Translations under genes and position numbers: made by a program
Source of the DNA: Actinomycetales bacterium
Lineage (GTDB): Bacteria > Actinomycetota > Actinomycetes > S36-B12
Direction of reading: 5' to 3'
Length of the DNA stretch: 64,000 bases
Assembly: GCA_018970025.1 (NCBI GenBank)
Contig: JAGWXF010000007.1
Coordinates: forward strand, 27,732 to 91,731
The notes under the pieces: model-generated
What the model was told of the DNA's origin: nothing
The model's input: only the letters and a program-made list of their open reading frames with translations
The model's database searches: none
Part shown: positions 52,057-60,446 of the stretch, one piece after another
How positions within the stretch are numbered: position 1 is the first letter of the stretch
Layout of the letters: the number at the start of each line of letters is the position of its first letter

Positions 52057-52117
52057 AGAGCAGTGCTCTTGACTCCTCGCGCGACTATCCCTAAAGTGCG
52101 AGCACTGCTCTCACTTT
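52057..52117. promoter_or_regulatory. Two TetR operators
   Basis: AGAGCAGTGCTCT (52057-52069) is a perfect palindrome. A 25-bp palindrome at 52093-52117 has outer arms AAAGTG and CACTTT around GAGCACTGCTC, with one mismatched pair. Both contain the core GAGCA/TGCTC. They lie between the divergent TetR and epimerase genes. Confidence 0.85.
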
Positions 52118-52129
52118 GGAGGAATCGTC

Positions 52130-53047
52130 ATGCATGTCGTCGTCGGCGCTGGCAGCGTTGGAACCCGCGTTGCGCAACTGCTCGTCTCGGTCGGGGCGGA
52201 TGTCTGCCTGGTGAGCCGGAGCGGCACATCCGTGCCCGGGGCTGCAGCCGTCCGGGCCGATGCGGCCGACCTGCGGAGCCTGCTCGCGGTCTCGCCTGAG
52301 GCCATCGCCATCTACAACTGCGCCAATCCGCGCTATCACCAGTGGGCCCGCGACTGGCCCCCGATGTCCGAGGCCCTGCTCGCCTACGCCGAGCAGACCG
52401 GTGCCGTCCTGGCAACGTGCTCGAATCTCTACGGCTACGGCCCGGTGGATGGCCCGATGCATGAGTCGCTTCCGCTGCGCGCGACCGGGCCCAAGGGGCG
52501 CATCCGCGCCGGCATGTGGGCCGAGGCCAAGAGCCGTCACGACGCCGGCCGGATCCGGGCAACGGAGGTGCGGGGATCCGACTACATCGCCGCGTCGGAG
52601 AGCAGCCGGGTGGGCTCCACTCGAGTGGTGCCGAGGATCCTGGCGGGTCGGTCAGTCAGCCTCATCGGCGGGCTCGATACCCCGCACACGTGGACGGCGC
52701 CCGCGGATGTCGCCCGGGCCCTGGTGGCCTGCGCTGCCGACGAGCGAGCCTGGGGTCGTGCCTGGCACGCACCAAGCAACCCGCCGCGCACGCAGCGCGA
52801 GGTCATCGACGACCTGGCCCGCGCGGCCGGCGTGCCCCCGGTCAAGGTCAGCCAGGTTCCGCAGCTGGCCCTGCGGGCCTTGGGCCTGGTGAATCCGGTG
52901 ATGCGCGAGTTCCGGGAGACCGAGTACCAATTCGACCGGCCCTATGTCATGGACGACTCGGCTCTCAGGTCGACCTTCGGCCTCGAGCCAACGGCCTGGG
53001 ACGCCCTGCTGCGCCAAACCGTGCAGTACTACCGAGAGCTCACCTGA
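52130..53047 (+). CDS. NAD-dependent epimerase/dehydratase-family protein
   Basis: A 305-residue short-chain dehydrogenase-like protein with an N-terminal nucleotide-binding motif VVVGAGSVGTRVAQLL and LYGYGPVDGPMHES in the substrate region. The catalytic Tyr-x3-Lys pair is not clearly present: LYGYG occupies the Tyr position without a following Lys. NAD(P)-dependent redox on a small molecule, or a non-catalytic NmrA-like role, are both possible. RBS GGAGGAA precedes the ATG. It is controlled by the adjacent TetR. Confidence 0.82.
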   Translation: MHVVVGAGSVGTRVAQLLVSVGADVCLVSRSGTSVPGAAAVRADAADLRSLLAVSPEAIAIYNCANPRYHQWARDWPPMSEALLAYAEQTGAVLATCSNLYGYGPVDGPMHESLPLRATGPKGRIRAGMWAEAKSRHDAGRIRATEVRGSDYIAASESSRVGSTRVVPRILAGRSVSLIGGLDTPHTWTAPADVARALVACAADERAWGRAWHAPSNPPRTQREVIDDLARAAGVPPVKVSQVPQLALRALGLVNPVMREFRETEYQFDRPYVMDDSALRSTFGLEPTAWDALLRQTVQYYRELT

Positions 53048-53063
53048 CCGGCGGTCCCTGGCG

Positions 53064-53136
53064 TGCCCTCGGTGGGATTCGAACCCACACTGTGCCGGGT
53101 TTAAGCCGGGTGTCTCTGCCATTGGACTACGAGGGC
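53064..53136 (-). tRNA. Class I tRNA with UAA anticodon (tRNA-Leu?)
   Basis: A 73-nt cloverleaf on the minus strand. It has a 7-bp acceptor stem (GCCCTCG/CGAGGGC), D-loop AATGGCAG, anticodon loop CTTAAAC (anticodon TAA), a variable region of only five bases, T-arm GTGGGTTCGAATCCCAC and A73. The anticodon stem has four G-C pairs and a C-C mismatch at 27-43. The anticodon reads UUA (leucine), but bacterial leucine tRNAs normally have a long variable arm. CCA is not encoded. Confidence 0.85.
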
Positions 53137-53148
53137 GGCAGGAGCAGC

Positions 53149-53889
53149 CTAGGCAGGGTCGGACGACTCCGGCCGGTGCGCTGCCGCGCGCTGGAACACC
53201 GCATCGAGCATCGGCTCGGTGAGCCGGCCGGTGAAGGTGTTCTGCTGGCTGGGGTGATAGGAGCCCAGGAGCGCCAGCCGCGCACCTCCGCAATGGATCG
53301 CCGCCTCGGCACCGTGCCCGAAGGCCGGCCGGGGCCGGGGCACCTGGCAGCCGCTGCGCGCCAGCGCTGCCAGGCTTGCCTGCCAGGCAATCCCGCCAAG
53401 GGCGATGATCACCCGCAGGCCGGGCAGCAGGAGCGAGAGCTCCTCGTCCAGCCAGTGCGCGCACCTCTCACGCTCGGCCGTCGTCGGCTTGTTGTCCGGT
53501 GGCGCGCAGTGCACCGCCGCCGTGATGCGCACTCGGTCGAGCCGCTGCCCGTCCTCGCGAGCGGTGGACGTGCCGATCGCAGCCAGGCCCACCCGATGCA
53601 GGGATGCGAAGAGCCAGTCGCCGCTGCGATCACCGGTGAACATCCGCCCCGTTCGGTTCGCCCCATGCGCGCCCGGCGCCAGGCCCACGATCAGGATCTC
53701 CGGCCGGAGAGCACCGAACGCCGGCACCGGCGCACCCCAGTACTCCTGGTGCTGGTAGGCGGCGCGCTTCTCGATCGCGACCCGCTCCCGCCACTGCACC
53801 AGTCGCGGGCAGGCACGGCAGGCGATCACCCTCGCGTCCAGGTCGCGCACCCGGGCCTCGAGGTCGCTGACGCCGCCGCCTCCGGTCAC
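53149..53889 (-). CDS. Type-5 uracil-DNA glycosylase (UdgB-like)
   Basis: A 246-residue member of the uracil-DNA glycosylase superfamily. Cysteines in CRACPRLVQW suggest the iron-sulfur cluster of families 4 and 5. Motif A is GLAPGAHGANRTGRMFTGD and the C-terminal motif is LLGSYHPSQQNTFTGRLTE, which fits family 5. It removes uracil (and hypoxanthine or deaminated bases) from DNA. It overlaps the dienelactone hydrolase gene by four bases. Confidence 0.9.
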   Translation of the reverse strand: MTGGGGVSDLEARVRDLDARVIACRACPRLVQWRERVAIEKRAAYQHQEYWGAPVPAFGALRPEILIVGLAPGAHGANRTGRMFTGDRSGDWLFASLHRVGLAAIGTSTAREDGQRLDRVRITAAVHCAPPDNKPTTAERERCAHWLDEELSLLLPGLRVIIALGGIAWQASLAALARSGCQVPRPRPAFGHGAEAAIHCGGARLALLGSYHPSQQNTFTGRLTEPMLDAVFQRAAAHRPESSDPA

Positions 53890-54581
53890 CGACGGAAGAA
53901 GTCGAGGGTGCGCTCCCAGGCCAGTCGGGCGTGATCCGCGTGATACACCTCGGGCCGGTCGTCGTTGAAGAAGGCGTGCTCACTGCCCGGGTACTCGAAG
54001 ACCTCGATACTGCCGCCGTGGGCGGCAATCGCGGCCGAGTACTCCGCGATGGCCGGGCCGGCCCAGGAGTCGTCCGACTCCGCCGCATGGACGATCGCGG
54101 ACTTGCCGGCATACCTCGACCAGTCAGGCGCGTAGTCCGGCCAGGGCATGGCGGGATAGAAAGCCGCTGCGCGATCGATGCGGTCGCAGACGGTCGGCGC
54201 GAGCAGGGTGAGGCCACCGCCCATGCAGAAGCCCGTCACGCTGACCGACTCGCCGGTGACATCCGGCCGAGCAGCGAGGTAGTCGGCCGCGAGTGCGAGG
54301 TCGGCCGACACCTCGGCAATGCGCAGGCCCAGCATCAGCTTCTGGGCCTCATCCGGCTCGGTGGTGGCAACCCCGCGGTAGTGATCGACCGCCAGGGCCA
54401 CGAAGCCCGCGGCTGCGAATCGCTCGACGACATCGCGGATATGCGGGACCATCCCCCACCACTCCTGGATGACGATGACGCCCGGTCCGGAGCCGGCCGC
54501 CGGCACAGCAAGGTAGCCGTCCACGCCCGCACTGACCTGCACCATCGCACCGCTCATCGCACCGCTCATCGCACCGCTCAT
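53886..54581 (-). CDS. Dienelactone hydrolase-family protein
   Basis: A 231-residue alpha/beta hydrolase with a cysteine nucleophile, SVTGFCMGGGLTLL, an acid in AESDDSWAGP and the histidine in PGSEHAFFND. Members hydrolyse dienelactones or unrelated small esters. The N-terminus is MSGAMSGAMSGAM, coming from repeated start codons. The first ATG has GGAGG at good spacing. It overlaps the downstream glycosylase gene. Confidence 0.88.
   Translation of the reverse strand: MSGAMSGAMSGAMVQVSAGVDGYLAVPAAGSGPGVIVIQEWWGMVPHIRDVVERFAAAGFVALAVDHYRGVATTEPDEAQKLMLGLRIAEVSADLALAADYLAARPDVTGESVSVTGFCMGGGLTLLAPTVCDRIDRAAAFYPAMPWPDYAPDWSRYAGKSAIVHAAESDDSWAGPAIAEYSAAIAAHGGSIEVFEYPGSEHAFFNDDRPEVYHADHARLAWERTLDFFRR
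54543..54581 (-). repeat. Repeated start codons (12-bp tandem repeat)
   Basis: ATGAGCGGTGCG occurs three times in tandem and a fourth ATG follows, all in frame (ATGs at 54581, 54569, 54557, 54545). Only the first is well placed for the Shine-Dalgarno GGAGG. Confidence 0.9.
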
Positions 54582-54656
54582 CGCAACCTCCGCACCTTCG
54601 CCACCGAGTCGGTCGAGTCCATCGGTGCCGACCGTACCAATCCAGGCCAGTGCCGA

Positions 54657-55568
54657 TCAGCCCTTCACTGACCCGGCAACCAGGGCACGCGCGAACGTCC
54701 GCTGCCAGATCGCGAAGACCAGTACCGGGATCAGGATCGCAATGCAGCCCAGTGCGGCTATGCGACCTAGATCGCCTGCCGAGGTCGCCTTCACGCTGGC
54801 CAGGTAGGCGGTGATCGGGACGACCCGGGGGGACGTCCCGGCGAAGGTCAGTGCCACCAGCAGGTCGTTCCACACCCAGATGAACTGCAGGACGGCGAAG
54901 GCACCCATTGCCGGGAGGCACATCGGGATCACGATGCCGGTGAGGATCCGCAGATGGCCAGCGCCGTCGATGCGCGCGGCCTGCAGGACATCCCGCGGCA
55001 TGATGGAGATGAAGCCATGCAGCAGGTAGATGGCCAGCGGCAGGGCGAACACGGTATGCGCAGCCCACAGCGGCAGATAGGAGCCGCCGAGGTCCATCGA
55101 GGGCAGGATCGGCACCGCGCCGATGCTCCAGCCCTGGCCGAACAGCCGCGCCAGGGGCAGCAGGGCCATCTGCAGCGGGACGACCTGCAGGCCCACCACG
55201 ACCAGCAGTACCGCAGTCGAGCCGCGGAACGGAATCCAGGCCAGGGCGTAGGCGGCCATGCAGCCAAGGGCCAGCGGCAGGACGACCGCCGGCACGGTGA
55301 TCGCAACCGAGTTCAGCAGGTAGGGCAGGGCGCCGTCGGGGGTCATGGACCCGGGCGTGAGGGCGGCGCGGTAGTTGTCCAGGGTGAGCCGTGGGTCGGC
55401 CAGGATCGTCCACCACCCCGACGACTGGGCGAGGGTGCGTGGCCGCAACGAGGTGACGAGCAGGCCCATGGTCGGGATCGACCAGGCGACCGAGACGACA
55501 ACGATGCAGACGGTCACCACGGGGCGGCTCAGCCGCCGGCGGGCTGCCAGGGCCACCGGCCCGCTCAT
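54657..55568 (-). CDS. Carbohydrate ABC transporter permease (MalG-like)
   Basis: A 303-residue membrane protein with about six hydrophobic segments and the EAA loop MPRDVLQAARIDGAGHLRIL, typical of the MalG side of sugar importers. The start region contains a 14-bp duplicated sequence, out of frame, that creates extra ATGs. It lies 24 bp behind the MalF-like partner. No substrate-binding protein gene is in the cluster. Confidence 0.9.
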   Translation of the reverse strand: MSGPVALAARRRLSRPVVTVCIVVVSVAWSIPTMGLLVTSLRPRTLAQSSGWWTILADPRLTLDNYRAALTPGSMTPDGALPYLLNSVAITVPAVVLPLALGCMAAYALAWIPFRGSTAVLLVVVGLQVVPLQMALLPLARLFGQGWSIGAVPILPSMDLGGSYLPLWAAHTVFALPLAIYLLHGFISIMPRDVLQAARIDGAGHLRILTGIVIPMCLPAMGAFAVLQFIWVWNDLLVALTFAGTSPRVVPITAYLASVKATSAGDLGRIAALGCIAILIPVLVFAIWQRTFARALVAGSVKG

Positions 55569-55592
55569 GTCGGTGCGCTCATGTCGGTGCGC

Positions 55593-56516
55593 TCACTTCT
55601 GCCCCGGCTGATCGCGCACGTGGCGCACATTGAAGACGATCATTGCACCAACCCCGACGAGCAGGATCATCGCCAGGGCACTGCTGCGGCCCGCCTGGGA
55701 TGCGGCAAAGGCCTGCGTGAACATCTCGTTCGCAACGACCTGCGTGCCGTAGTTGCCGTCCGTCATCGTGCGCACGATGTCGAACACCTTCACCGATACC
55801 GCTGCGATGATGGTGGCCGTCACGATCAGGCTTCCGCGGATCATCGGGACGATGACATCCGCGAATCGCCGCCACCCGACGGCCCCGTCGATGGCCGCCG
55901 CCTCGAGGACATCCGCCGGGATGGCCCGGATCGCGACGGTCAGCAGGATCGTCGCCGCCCCGGACTGGATCCAGATCATGACGACCATCAGCAGGGCGGT
56001 GTTCCACGGCTGGGCCAGCAGCCAGGCGCGTGGATCGGTGATGCCGAGCCAGGACATGACCTCGCCCAGGAGGCCGACCTGGGCCTGGCCGGCCGCGCGA
56101 TGCTCGTAGACCAGACCCCAGGCGACGGCCGCGCCGACAGAGGAGATCGATACCGGCAACAGCAGCAGCAGTCGGGGGAGCGCCTGTCGACGTTTGCCGT
56201 CCAGCAGCAGGGCGAGCGCCAGGCCCAGCGCGGTTGCGACAAGCGGCACCACGATTGCCCACAGCAGCGTGTTCAGCAGGGCCTGCCGGGCGGCCACCGT
56301 CGTGAGTACCCAGCCGAAGTTCTGCAGGCCGACCCAGGCGGTGCCGTCGGCATTGCGGATGCTGCCGTCGGCCGTCTGGAGCACGGGTACCACCAGGCCG
56401 ATAACCAGGAGCACCGCGGCCGGGCCGAGCAGGATGGCCAGGGCGAGCCGGGCACCCGGCGTACGGCGCTGACGCTCGCGCGGCATGACCGCTTTCATCG
56501 ACACGACCGCACCCAT
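55593..56516 (-). CDS. Carbohydrate ABC transporter permease (MalF-like)
   Basis: A 307-residue membrane protein with six hydrophobic segments. The ATPase-contact loop is IPADVLEAAAIDGAVGWRRF, and NADGTAWVGLQNFGWVLTT resembles the extracytoplasmic part of MalF/UgpA-type permeases. It is the first gene of a two-gene unit. The divergent gene encodes the ATPase, and the gap between them holds a long inverted repeat. The usual binding-protein gene upstream is absent. Confidence 0.9.
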   Translation of the reverse strand: MGAVVSMKAVMPRERQRRTPGARLALAILLGPAAVLLVIGLVVPVLQTADGSIRNADGTAWVGLQNFGWVLTTVAARQALLNTLLWAIVVPLVATALGLALALLLDGKRRQALPRLLLLLPVSISSVGAAVAWGLVYEHRAAGQAQVGLLGEVMSWLGITDPRAWLLAQPWNTALLMVVMIWIQSGAATILLTVAIRAIPADVLEAAAIDGAVGWRRFADVIVPMIRGSLIVTATIIAAVSVKVFDIVRTMTDGNYGTQVVANEMFTQAFAASQAGRSSALAMILLVGVGAMIVFNVRHVRDQPGQK

Positions 56517-56612
56517 CGATTCGGCCCTTCTCGGGCCTGCTGCCCGATCGACACGGCTCGACCAGCACCCATCCTCGGCGGCTCACGCCCGCATCCCGCC
56601 CGCGAGATCAGA

Positions 56613-56647
56613 CCTGACCGATCCCTGAACGGTCCCGATCGGTCAGG
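56613..56647. promoter_or_regulatory. Inverted repeat in the divergent sugar-transporter gap
   Basis: CCTGACCGATC (56613-56623) and GATCGGTCAGG (56637-56647) are perfect 11-bp arms with a 13-bp spacer. It could be a paired operator for the LacI regulator or an RNA hairpin. It does not share the half-site of the site upstream of the LacI gene. Confidence 0.5.
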
Positions 56648-56776
56648 CAATCCCCGCCGGTGCAGGCCTTCCCGCCGGTCGCTGCTTCGGCTAGGGTTTT
56701 GCGCGGCCCATCCGGGTCGGCTCCCTGCACTTCGGATCGTCCGGCACGTTCCTGCCGGTGAAGGGGTTGATGACGC

Positions 56777-57847
56777 ATGTCCAAGCAAGTGACCTTTGAT
56801 GACGTGTCGCTGGTCTATCCGGGGGGGTCCTCCCCGGCTGTCAGCCATCTCGACCTGGCGATCAGCGAGGGCGAGTTCCTCGTGCTCGTCGGCCCGTCAG
56901 GCTGCGGCAAGTCGACGAGCCTGCGGATGCTCGCCGGGCTTGAGCCGGTGACGTCTGGCCAGATCCTGATCGGCGACCGCGACGTGACGAACGTCCCGGC
57001 GAAGGATCGCGATATCGCGATGGTCTTCCAGAACTACGCCCTCTACCCGCACATGACGGTCGCGGAGAACATGGGCTTCGCGCTGAAGATCGCCAAGGTC
57101 TCCAAGGGCGAGATCGCTCGTCGCGTGGGCGAGGCAGCCAAGCTCCTCGACCTGACGGAGTACCTCGACCGCAAGCCCAAGGCCCTGTCCGGCGGCCAGC
57201 GGCAGCGCGTTGCGATGGGTCGCGCCATCGTGCGCGAGCCCCAGGTCTTCCTGATGGACGAGCCGCTGTCGAACCTCGATGCCAAGCTGCGCGTGCAGAC
57301 GCGCACCCAGATCGCGGCCCTGCAGCGCCGGCTGGGCACCACCACCGTGTACGTCACCCACGACCAGGTCGAAGCCATGACCATGGGCGATCGGGTTGCG
57401 GTGCTGAAGGACGGCATCCTGCAGCAGGTCGACACGCCACGTGCCCTCTACGACACCCCCGCGAACGCCTTCGTGGCAACCTTCATCGGCTCGCCGGCCA
57501 TGAACCTCATCCGAGCGTCACGGGTCGACGGCGGCGTCGACGTCAACGGCTTCACCGTCCCGGTCGAGCGCAGCATCCTGCAGCAGGTCAGCGGTGACGA
57601 GGTCCTGATCGGCGTCCGGCCCGAGGATCTGCGGATCGCCGAAGCCGGCGTCGCCATCGCGGTGAACCTGGTGGAGGAGCTCGGTGCCGACACGTTCGTC
57701 TATGGCTCGTACCAGGCGAAGGACGGCTCGACGATCGACCTGGTCGCCCGTGGCCAGCAGACGCCCCGGATCGGCGACACCATCCAGGTGGCCCCGTCCC
57801 GCACCTACGTCTTCGACTCGGCGGGGGATCAGCCGCGGGTCGGCTAG
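56777..57847 (+). CDS. Sugar ABC transporter ATPase (UgpC/MsmK type)
   Basis: A 356-residue ATPase with Walker A GPSGCGKST, signature LSGGQRQRV, Walker B VFLMDEPLSNLDA, the H-loop YVTHDQVEAM and the C-terminal TOBE domain (GVRPEDLRIAE). The FQNYALYPHMTVAENMGF and TPRALYDTPANAFVATFIG stretches are those of UgpC/MalK/MsmK-type subunits, which can serve several sugar importers. It is divergent from the two permeases. Confidence 0.95.
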   Translation: MSKQVTFDDVSLVYPGGSSPAVSHLDLAISEGEFLVLVGPSGCGKSTSLRMLAGLEPVTSGQILIGDRDVTNVPAKDRDIAMVFQNYALYPHMTVAENMGFALKIAKVSKGEIARRVGEAAKLLDLTEYLDRKPKALSGGQRQRVAMGRAIVREPQVFLMDEPLSNLDAKLRVQTRTQIAALQRRLGTTTVYVTHDQVEAMTMGDRVAVLKDGILQQVDTPRALYDTPANAFVATFIGSPAMNLIRASRVDGGVDVNGFTVPVERSILQQVSGDEVLIGVRPEDLRIAEAGVAIAVNLVEELGADTFVYGSYQAKDGSTIDLVARGQQTPRIGDTIQVAPSRTYVFDSAGDQPRVG

Positions 57848-57860
57848 AACGCCAGCGCGC

Positions 57861-58874
57861 CTACGGGCGTGCCAGTGGCGCGGTGGATCCCCGCACGATC
57901 AGCTGGGTCGGCAGGGGTCGAGTCGACTCATCGGTGCGCTCCCCGCTCCCGTGCAGCTGTGCCAGCAGGGCCTCGGCCGCAATGCGTCCGAGGTCCTGCA
58001 CCGGCTGCGCGACCGTCGTGAGGTCGAGCAGCTCGGAGATCTCGTGGCCGTCGATTCCCACCAGGGAGATGTCGCGTCCGGGCTGCAGGCCATGGCTGCG
58101 CATCGCGCGCATCGCGCCGAAAGCCATCTCGTCCGACATCGCGAAGACCGCCGTCGGCCGTGCTGGCAGGGTGAGCAGGTCGGTCATCGCCTGCTCGCCG
58201 CCAGCGACGGTGAAATGGCCGTAAGACCCAAGGATCGGATCGAACTGCAGCCCTGCCTCGTCCATCACCTCCAGGAAGCCCCGGTGCCGGTCGTACTCGG
58301 CGGTGAAGGGTGCCGCCCCGGGGGCCCCGCCGATGAGCCCGATCCGATGGTGGCCCAGGTTGACCAGGTGCCGCGCGGCCGTCCGGGCAGCCTGCACATC
58401 GTCGATCGTGACGCTGGGCACGCCCTCGAAGGTGACGCCGATCAAGCTGGTCGGCATGCCCAGGGCGAGCACCTCGTGCAACTGCGGATCGTCAGCGGGG
58501 ATGGCGATCACCAGGACCCCGTCGACGCGCCGGCGCAGCCGGGGGGCGGGCGGCAGCCGCAACTGCCCGGATGAGTTGCTCACGCTCATGAGGAGCAGGT
58601 CGATGCCCGCGCTCTGCAGGACGGACTCGACGCCGGATAGCACCGTTGAGAAGAACCAGCGCGCGATATACGGGGTGATGACCGCGACGCTGCCGGTTCG
58701 GCCGCTTGCCAGCCGGGACGCGCTCGGGGAGATCACGTAGTCGAGCTCGGCGGCGACCTGCTGGACCCGCAGGCGGGTCTGGTCATCGACATTCGGCAGG
58801 TCGCGCAGGGCCCGGGAGACCGTTGCGGTCGAGACCCCCGCCGCTCGCGCGACATCGCGGATGGTGATGGCCAA
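57861..58874 (-). CDS. LacI-family regulator of the sugar transporter
   Basis: A 337-residue repressor with the LacI helix-turn-helix AITIRDVARAAGVSTATVSR and a sugar-binding domain (GLIGGAPGAAPFTAEYDRHRG). I chose the TTG at 58874 because GGGAGG precedes it; upstream frames lack a start signal. It converges on the ATPase gene with 13 bp between them. A palindromic site lies at its own promoter, so autoregulation is likely. The ligand is probably the imported sugar or glucoside. Confidence 0.9.
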   Translation of the reverse strand: MAITIRDVARAAGVSTATVSRALRDLPNVDDQTRLRVQQVAAELDYVISPSASRLASGRTGSVAVITPYIARWFFSTVLSGVESVLQSAGIDLLLMSVSNSSGQLRLPPAPRLRRRVDGVLVIAIPADDPQLHEVLALGMPTSLIGVTFEGVPSVTIDDVQAARTAARHLVNLGHHRIGLIGGAPGAAPFTAEYDRHRGFLEVMDEAGLQFDPILGSYGHFTVAGGEQAMTDLLTLPARPTAVFAMSDEMAFGAMRAMRSHGLQPGRDISLVGIDGHEISELLDLTTVAQPVQDLGRIAAEALLAQLHGSGERTDESTRPLPTQLIVRGSTAPLARP

Positions 58875-58915
58875 CGCGATCCTCCCGGTACCTGTCCAGC
58901 ACACCGCCCCGTTGG

Positions 58916-58949
58916 GCAACCGGCCTCTAACCGGTTGCATGGCAGACTA
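58916..58949 (-). promoter_or_regulatory. LacI-type operator and -10 box
   Basis: GCAACCGG (58916-58923) and CCGGTTGC (58931-58938) are 8-bp arms with a 7-bp spacer. The second overlaps the palindrome AACCGGTT (58929-58936). TAGTCT (58944-58949, minus strand) lies just upstream, putting the operator at the transcription start of the LacI gene. Confidence 0.65.
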
Positions 58950-58968
58950 GCGGACGGGGCAAGCCGGC

Positions 58969-59931
58969 TTACTGCACAAGCCTGTAAACGATGCCATCGA
59001 GCAGGTCGCACTCCGAGACGATGACCTCCGCCTGGCCCGTCCGCCGCATGACGGCGTCCAGCACCATCGCGCCGCCGGCGATGACGTCCACCCGGCCCGG
59101 GTGCATGAAGGGCAGGGCCGCTCGCTGCTCCCGCGACATGGCCAGCAGTCGCCCGGTGACGTCCGACACCTGCGCGGCCGTGATCACGGCTCCATGCAGC
59201 AGGTCAGCATCGTAGGCACCGAGATCCATTGCCATGGCGGCCACCGTGGTGACCGTCCCGGCGAGGCCGACCAGGCCGGCCGCCTGCTCGATGGGCATGC
59301 GCGCCTGCACCTGATCCAGGGCCCCGTTCAGATCCGCCGCGACGCGGGCGATCTCCTGGCCGGTGGGCGGATCCCCGTGCAGGTGCCGCTCGGTCATCCG
59401 CACGCAGCCGACGTCCACGCTCATCGAGTCATCCAGCCGCCAGGCGTCGTCCTCCCGGGAGCCGAGGACGAACTCCGTCGAGCCCCCGCCGATGTCGACC
59501 ACGAGCACCGGGGCCGGCGGGGCCTGTCGCAGCCCGCGCACCGCGCCGAGGAAGGACAGCTCGGCCTCCTCGGTACCGCTGATCACATCCGGCGCCACGC
59601 CGAGCCGGGCCTGCACCCCGGCGATGAACGCTTCGCGGTTGCTGACGTCCCGACTGGCTGAGGTCGCGGCGAACCGGCTGGCCCGAACTCGATGGTGGGC
59701 GATCAGGTCGGCGTACTCCTCGCACGCCGCGAAGGTTCGAGCCAGGGCCGCCTGGCTGAACGCCCCCGTAGCGTCCACTCCCTCGCCGAGACGAACGATG
59801 CGCATCTCGCGCACGAGCTCATGCAGGTGCCCGGCCCCATCGACCGATGCGATCAGCAGCCGGATGGCGTTGGTGCCGCAGTCGATCGCAGCAACGGGGG
59901 CTGCCGCGGCCGGATCGACGGCCGCGCTCAT
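58969..59931 (-). CDS. ppx: Exopolyphosphatase / pppGpp phosphatase (Ppx/GppA family)
   Basis: A 320-residue phosphatase of the actin-like fold: AAIDCGTNAIRLLI for phosphate 1, VVDIGGGSTEFVLG for the catalytic Glu and phosphate 2, and VGLAGTVTTVAAMAM. It hydrolyses polyphosphate or the guanosine pentaphosphate alarmone; the short actinobacterial form is usually called Ppx2. The ATG overlaps the DUF501 stop as ATGA. The eno-ftsB-DUF501-ppx order is the conserved actinobacterial block. Confidence 0.92.
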   Translation of the reverse strand: MSAAVDPAAAAPVAAIDCGTNAIRLLIASVDGAGHLHELVREMRIVRLGEGVDATGAFSQAALARTFAACEEYADLIAHHRVRASRFAATSASRDVSNREAFIAGVQARLGVAPDVISGTEEAELSFLGAVRGLRQAPPAPVLVVDIGGGSTEFVLGSREDDAWRLDDSMSVDVGCVRMTERHLHGDPPTGQEIARVAADLNGALDQVQARMPIEQAAGLVGLAGTVTTVAAMAMDLGAYDADLLHGAVITAAQVSDVTGRLLAMSREQRAALPFMHPGRVDVIAGGAMVLDAVMRRTGQAEVIVSECDLLDGIVYRLVQ

Positions 59932-60446
59932 CCGGCCACCAGCCCACTGCGGGCGGCCGTGGCGCACGGAGCCTGCTGCCACCAGCCGTCGACCTCGGCG
60001 AGGACCTCATCGCCCAGCGGGTTCACGCCGGGACCATCGGCGAGGGCGTGCGCCGCCAGCACATGCAGGCACTTCACCCGCTCTGGCATCCCCCCGGCAC
60101 TGATGCCCGCGATCTCGGGGACGAACCCGAGGGCGTCGCGCTCCTGCAGATAGGTCGCATGGGCCTGCCGGTATGCGTCGGCGAGTGCGGCATCCGTGGC
60201 AAGCCTGGCCTCCATATCGCGCATCAGCCCGCTGGCCTCGAGGGTCCCGATCGCGCTCGCCAGCCGGGGGCAGGTCAGGTAGTACAGCGTGGGGAAGGGG
60301 GTGCCATCGGGCAGTCGCGGGAGGGTTCGCACCACGTCCGGAGCCGTGCAGGGGCAACGATGGGCGACACCGGCGACGGCCCGGGGGGCCCGGCCGAGCT
60401 GCCAGGCCACGATGTCCTCGTCCGAGCCCACATCGCCGGAGGTCAT
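59928..60446 (-). CDS. DUF501 family protein
   Basis: A 172-residue actinobacterial protein with the family core QLGRAPRAVAGVAHRCPC near the N-terminus and FVPEIAGISAGGMPERVKCL near residue 125. No activity is known. It is translationally coupled on both sides: the start overlaps the ftsB stop and the stop overlaps the ppx start, each by four bases. The longer upstream frame is not used because it lies inside ftsB. Confidence 0.9.
   Translation of the reverse strand: MTSGDVGSDEDIVAWQLGRAPRAVAGVAHRCPCTAPDVVRTLPRLPDGTPFPTLYYLTCPRLASAIGTLEASGLMRDMEARLATDAALADAYRQAHATYLQERDALGFVPEIAGISAGGMPERVKCLHVLAAHALADGPGVNPLGDEVLAEVDGWWQQAPCATAARSGLVAG

Noticed and set aside
48709..53136. tRNA genes as integration sites of a mobile element
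   Set aside because: No integrase, duplicated tRNA end or phage gene lies near either tRNA gene.
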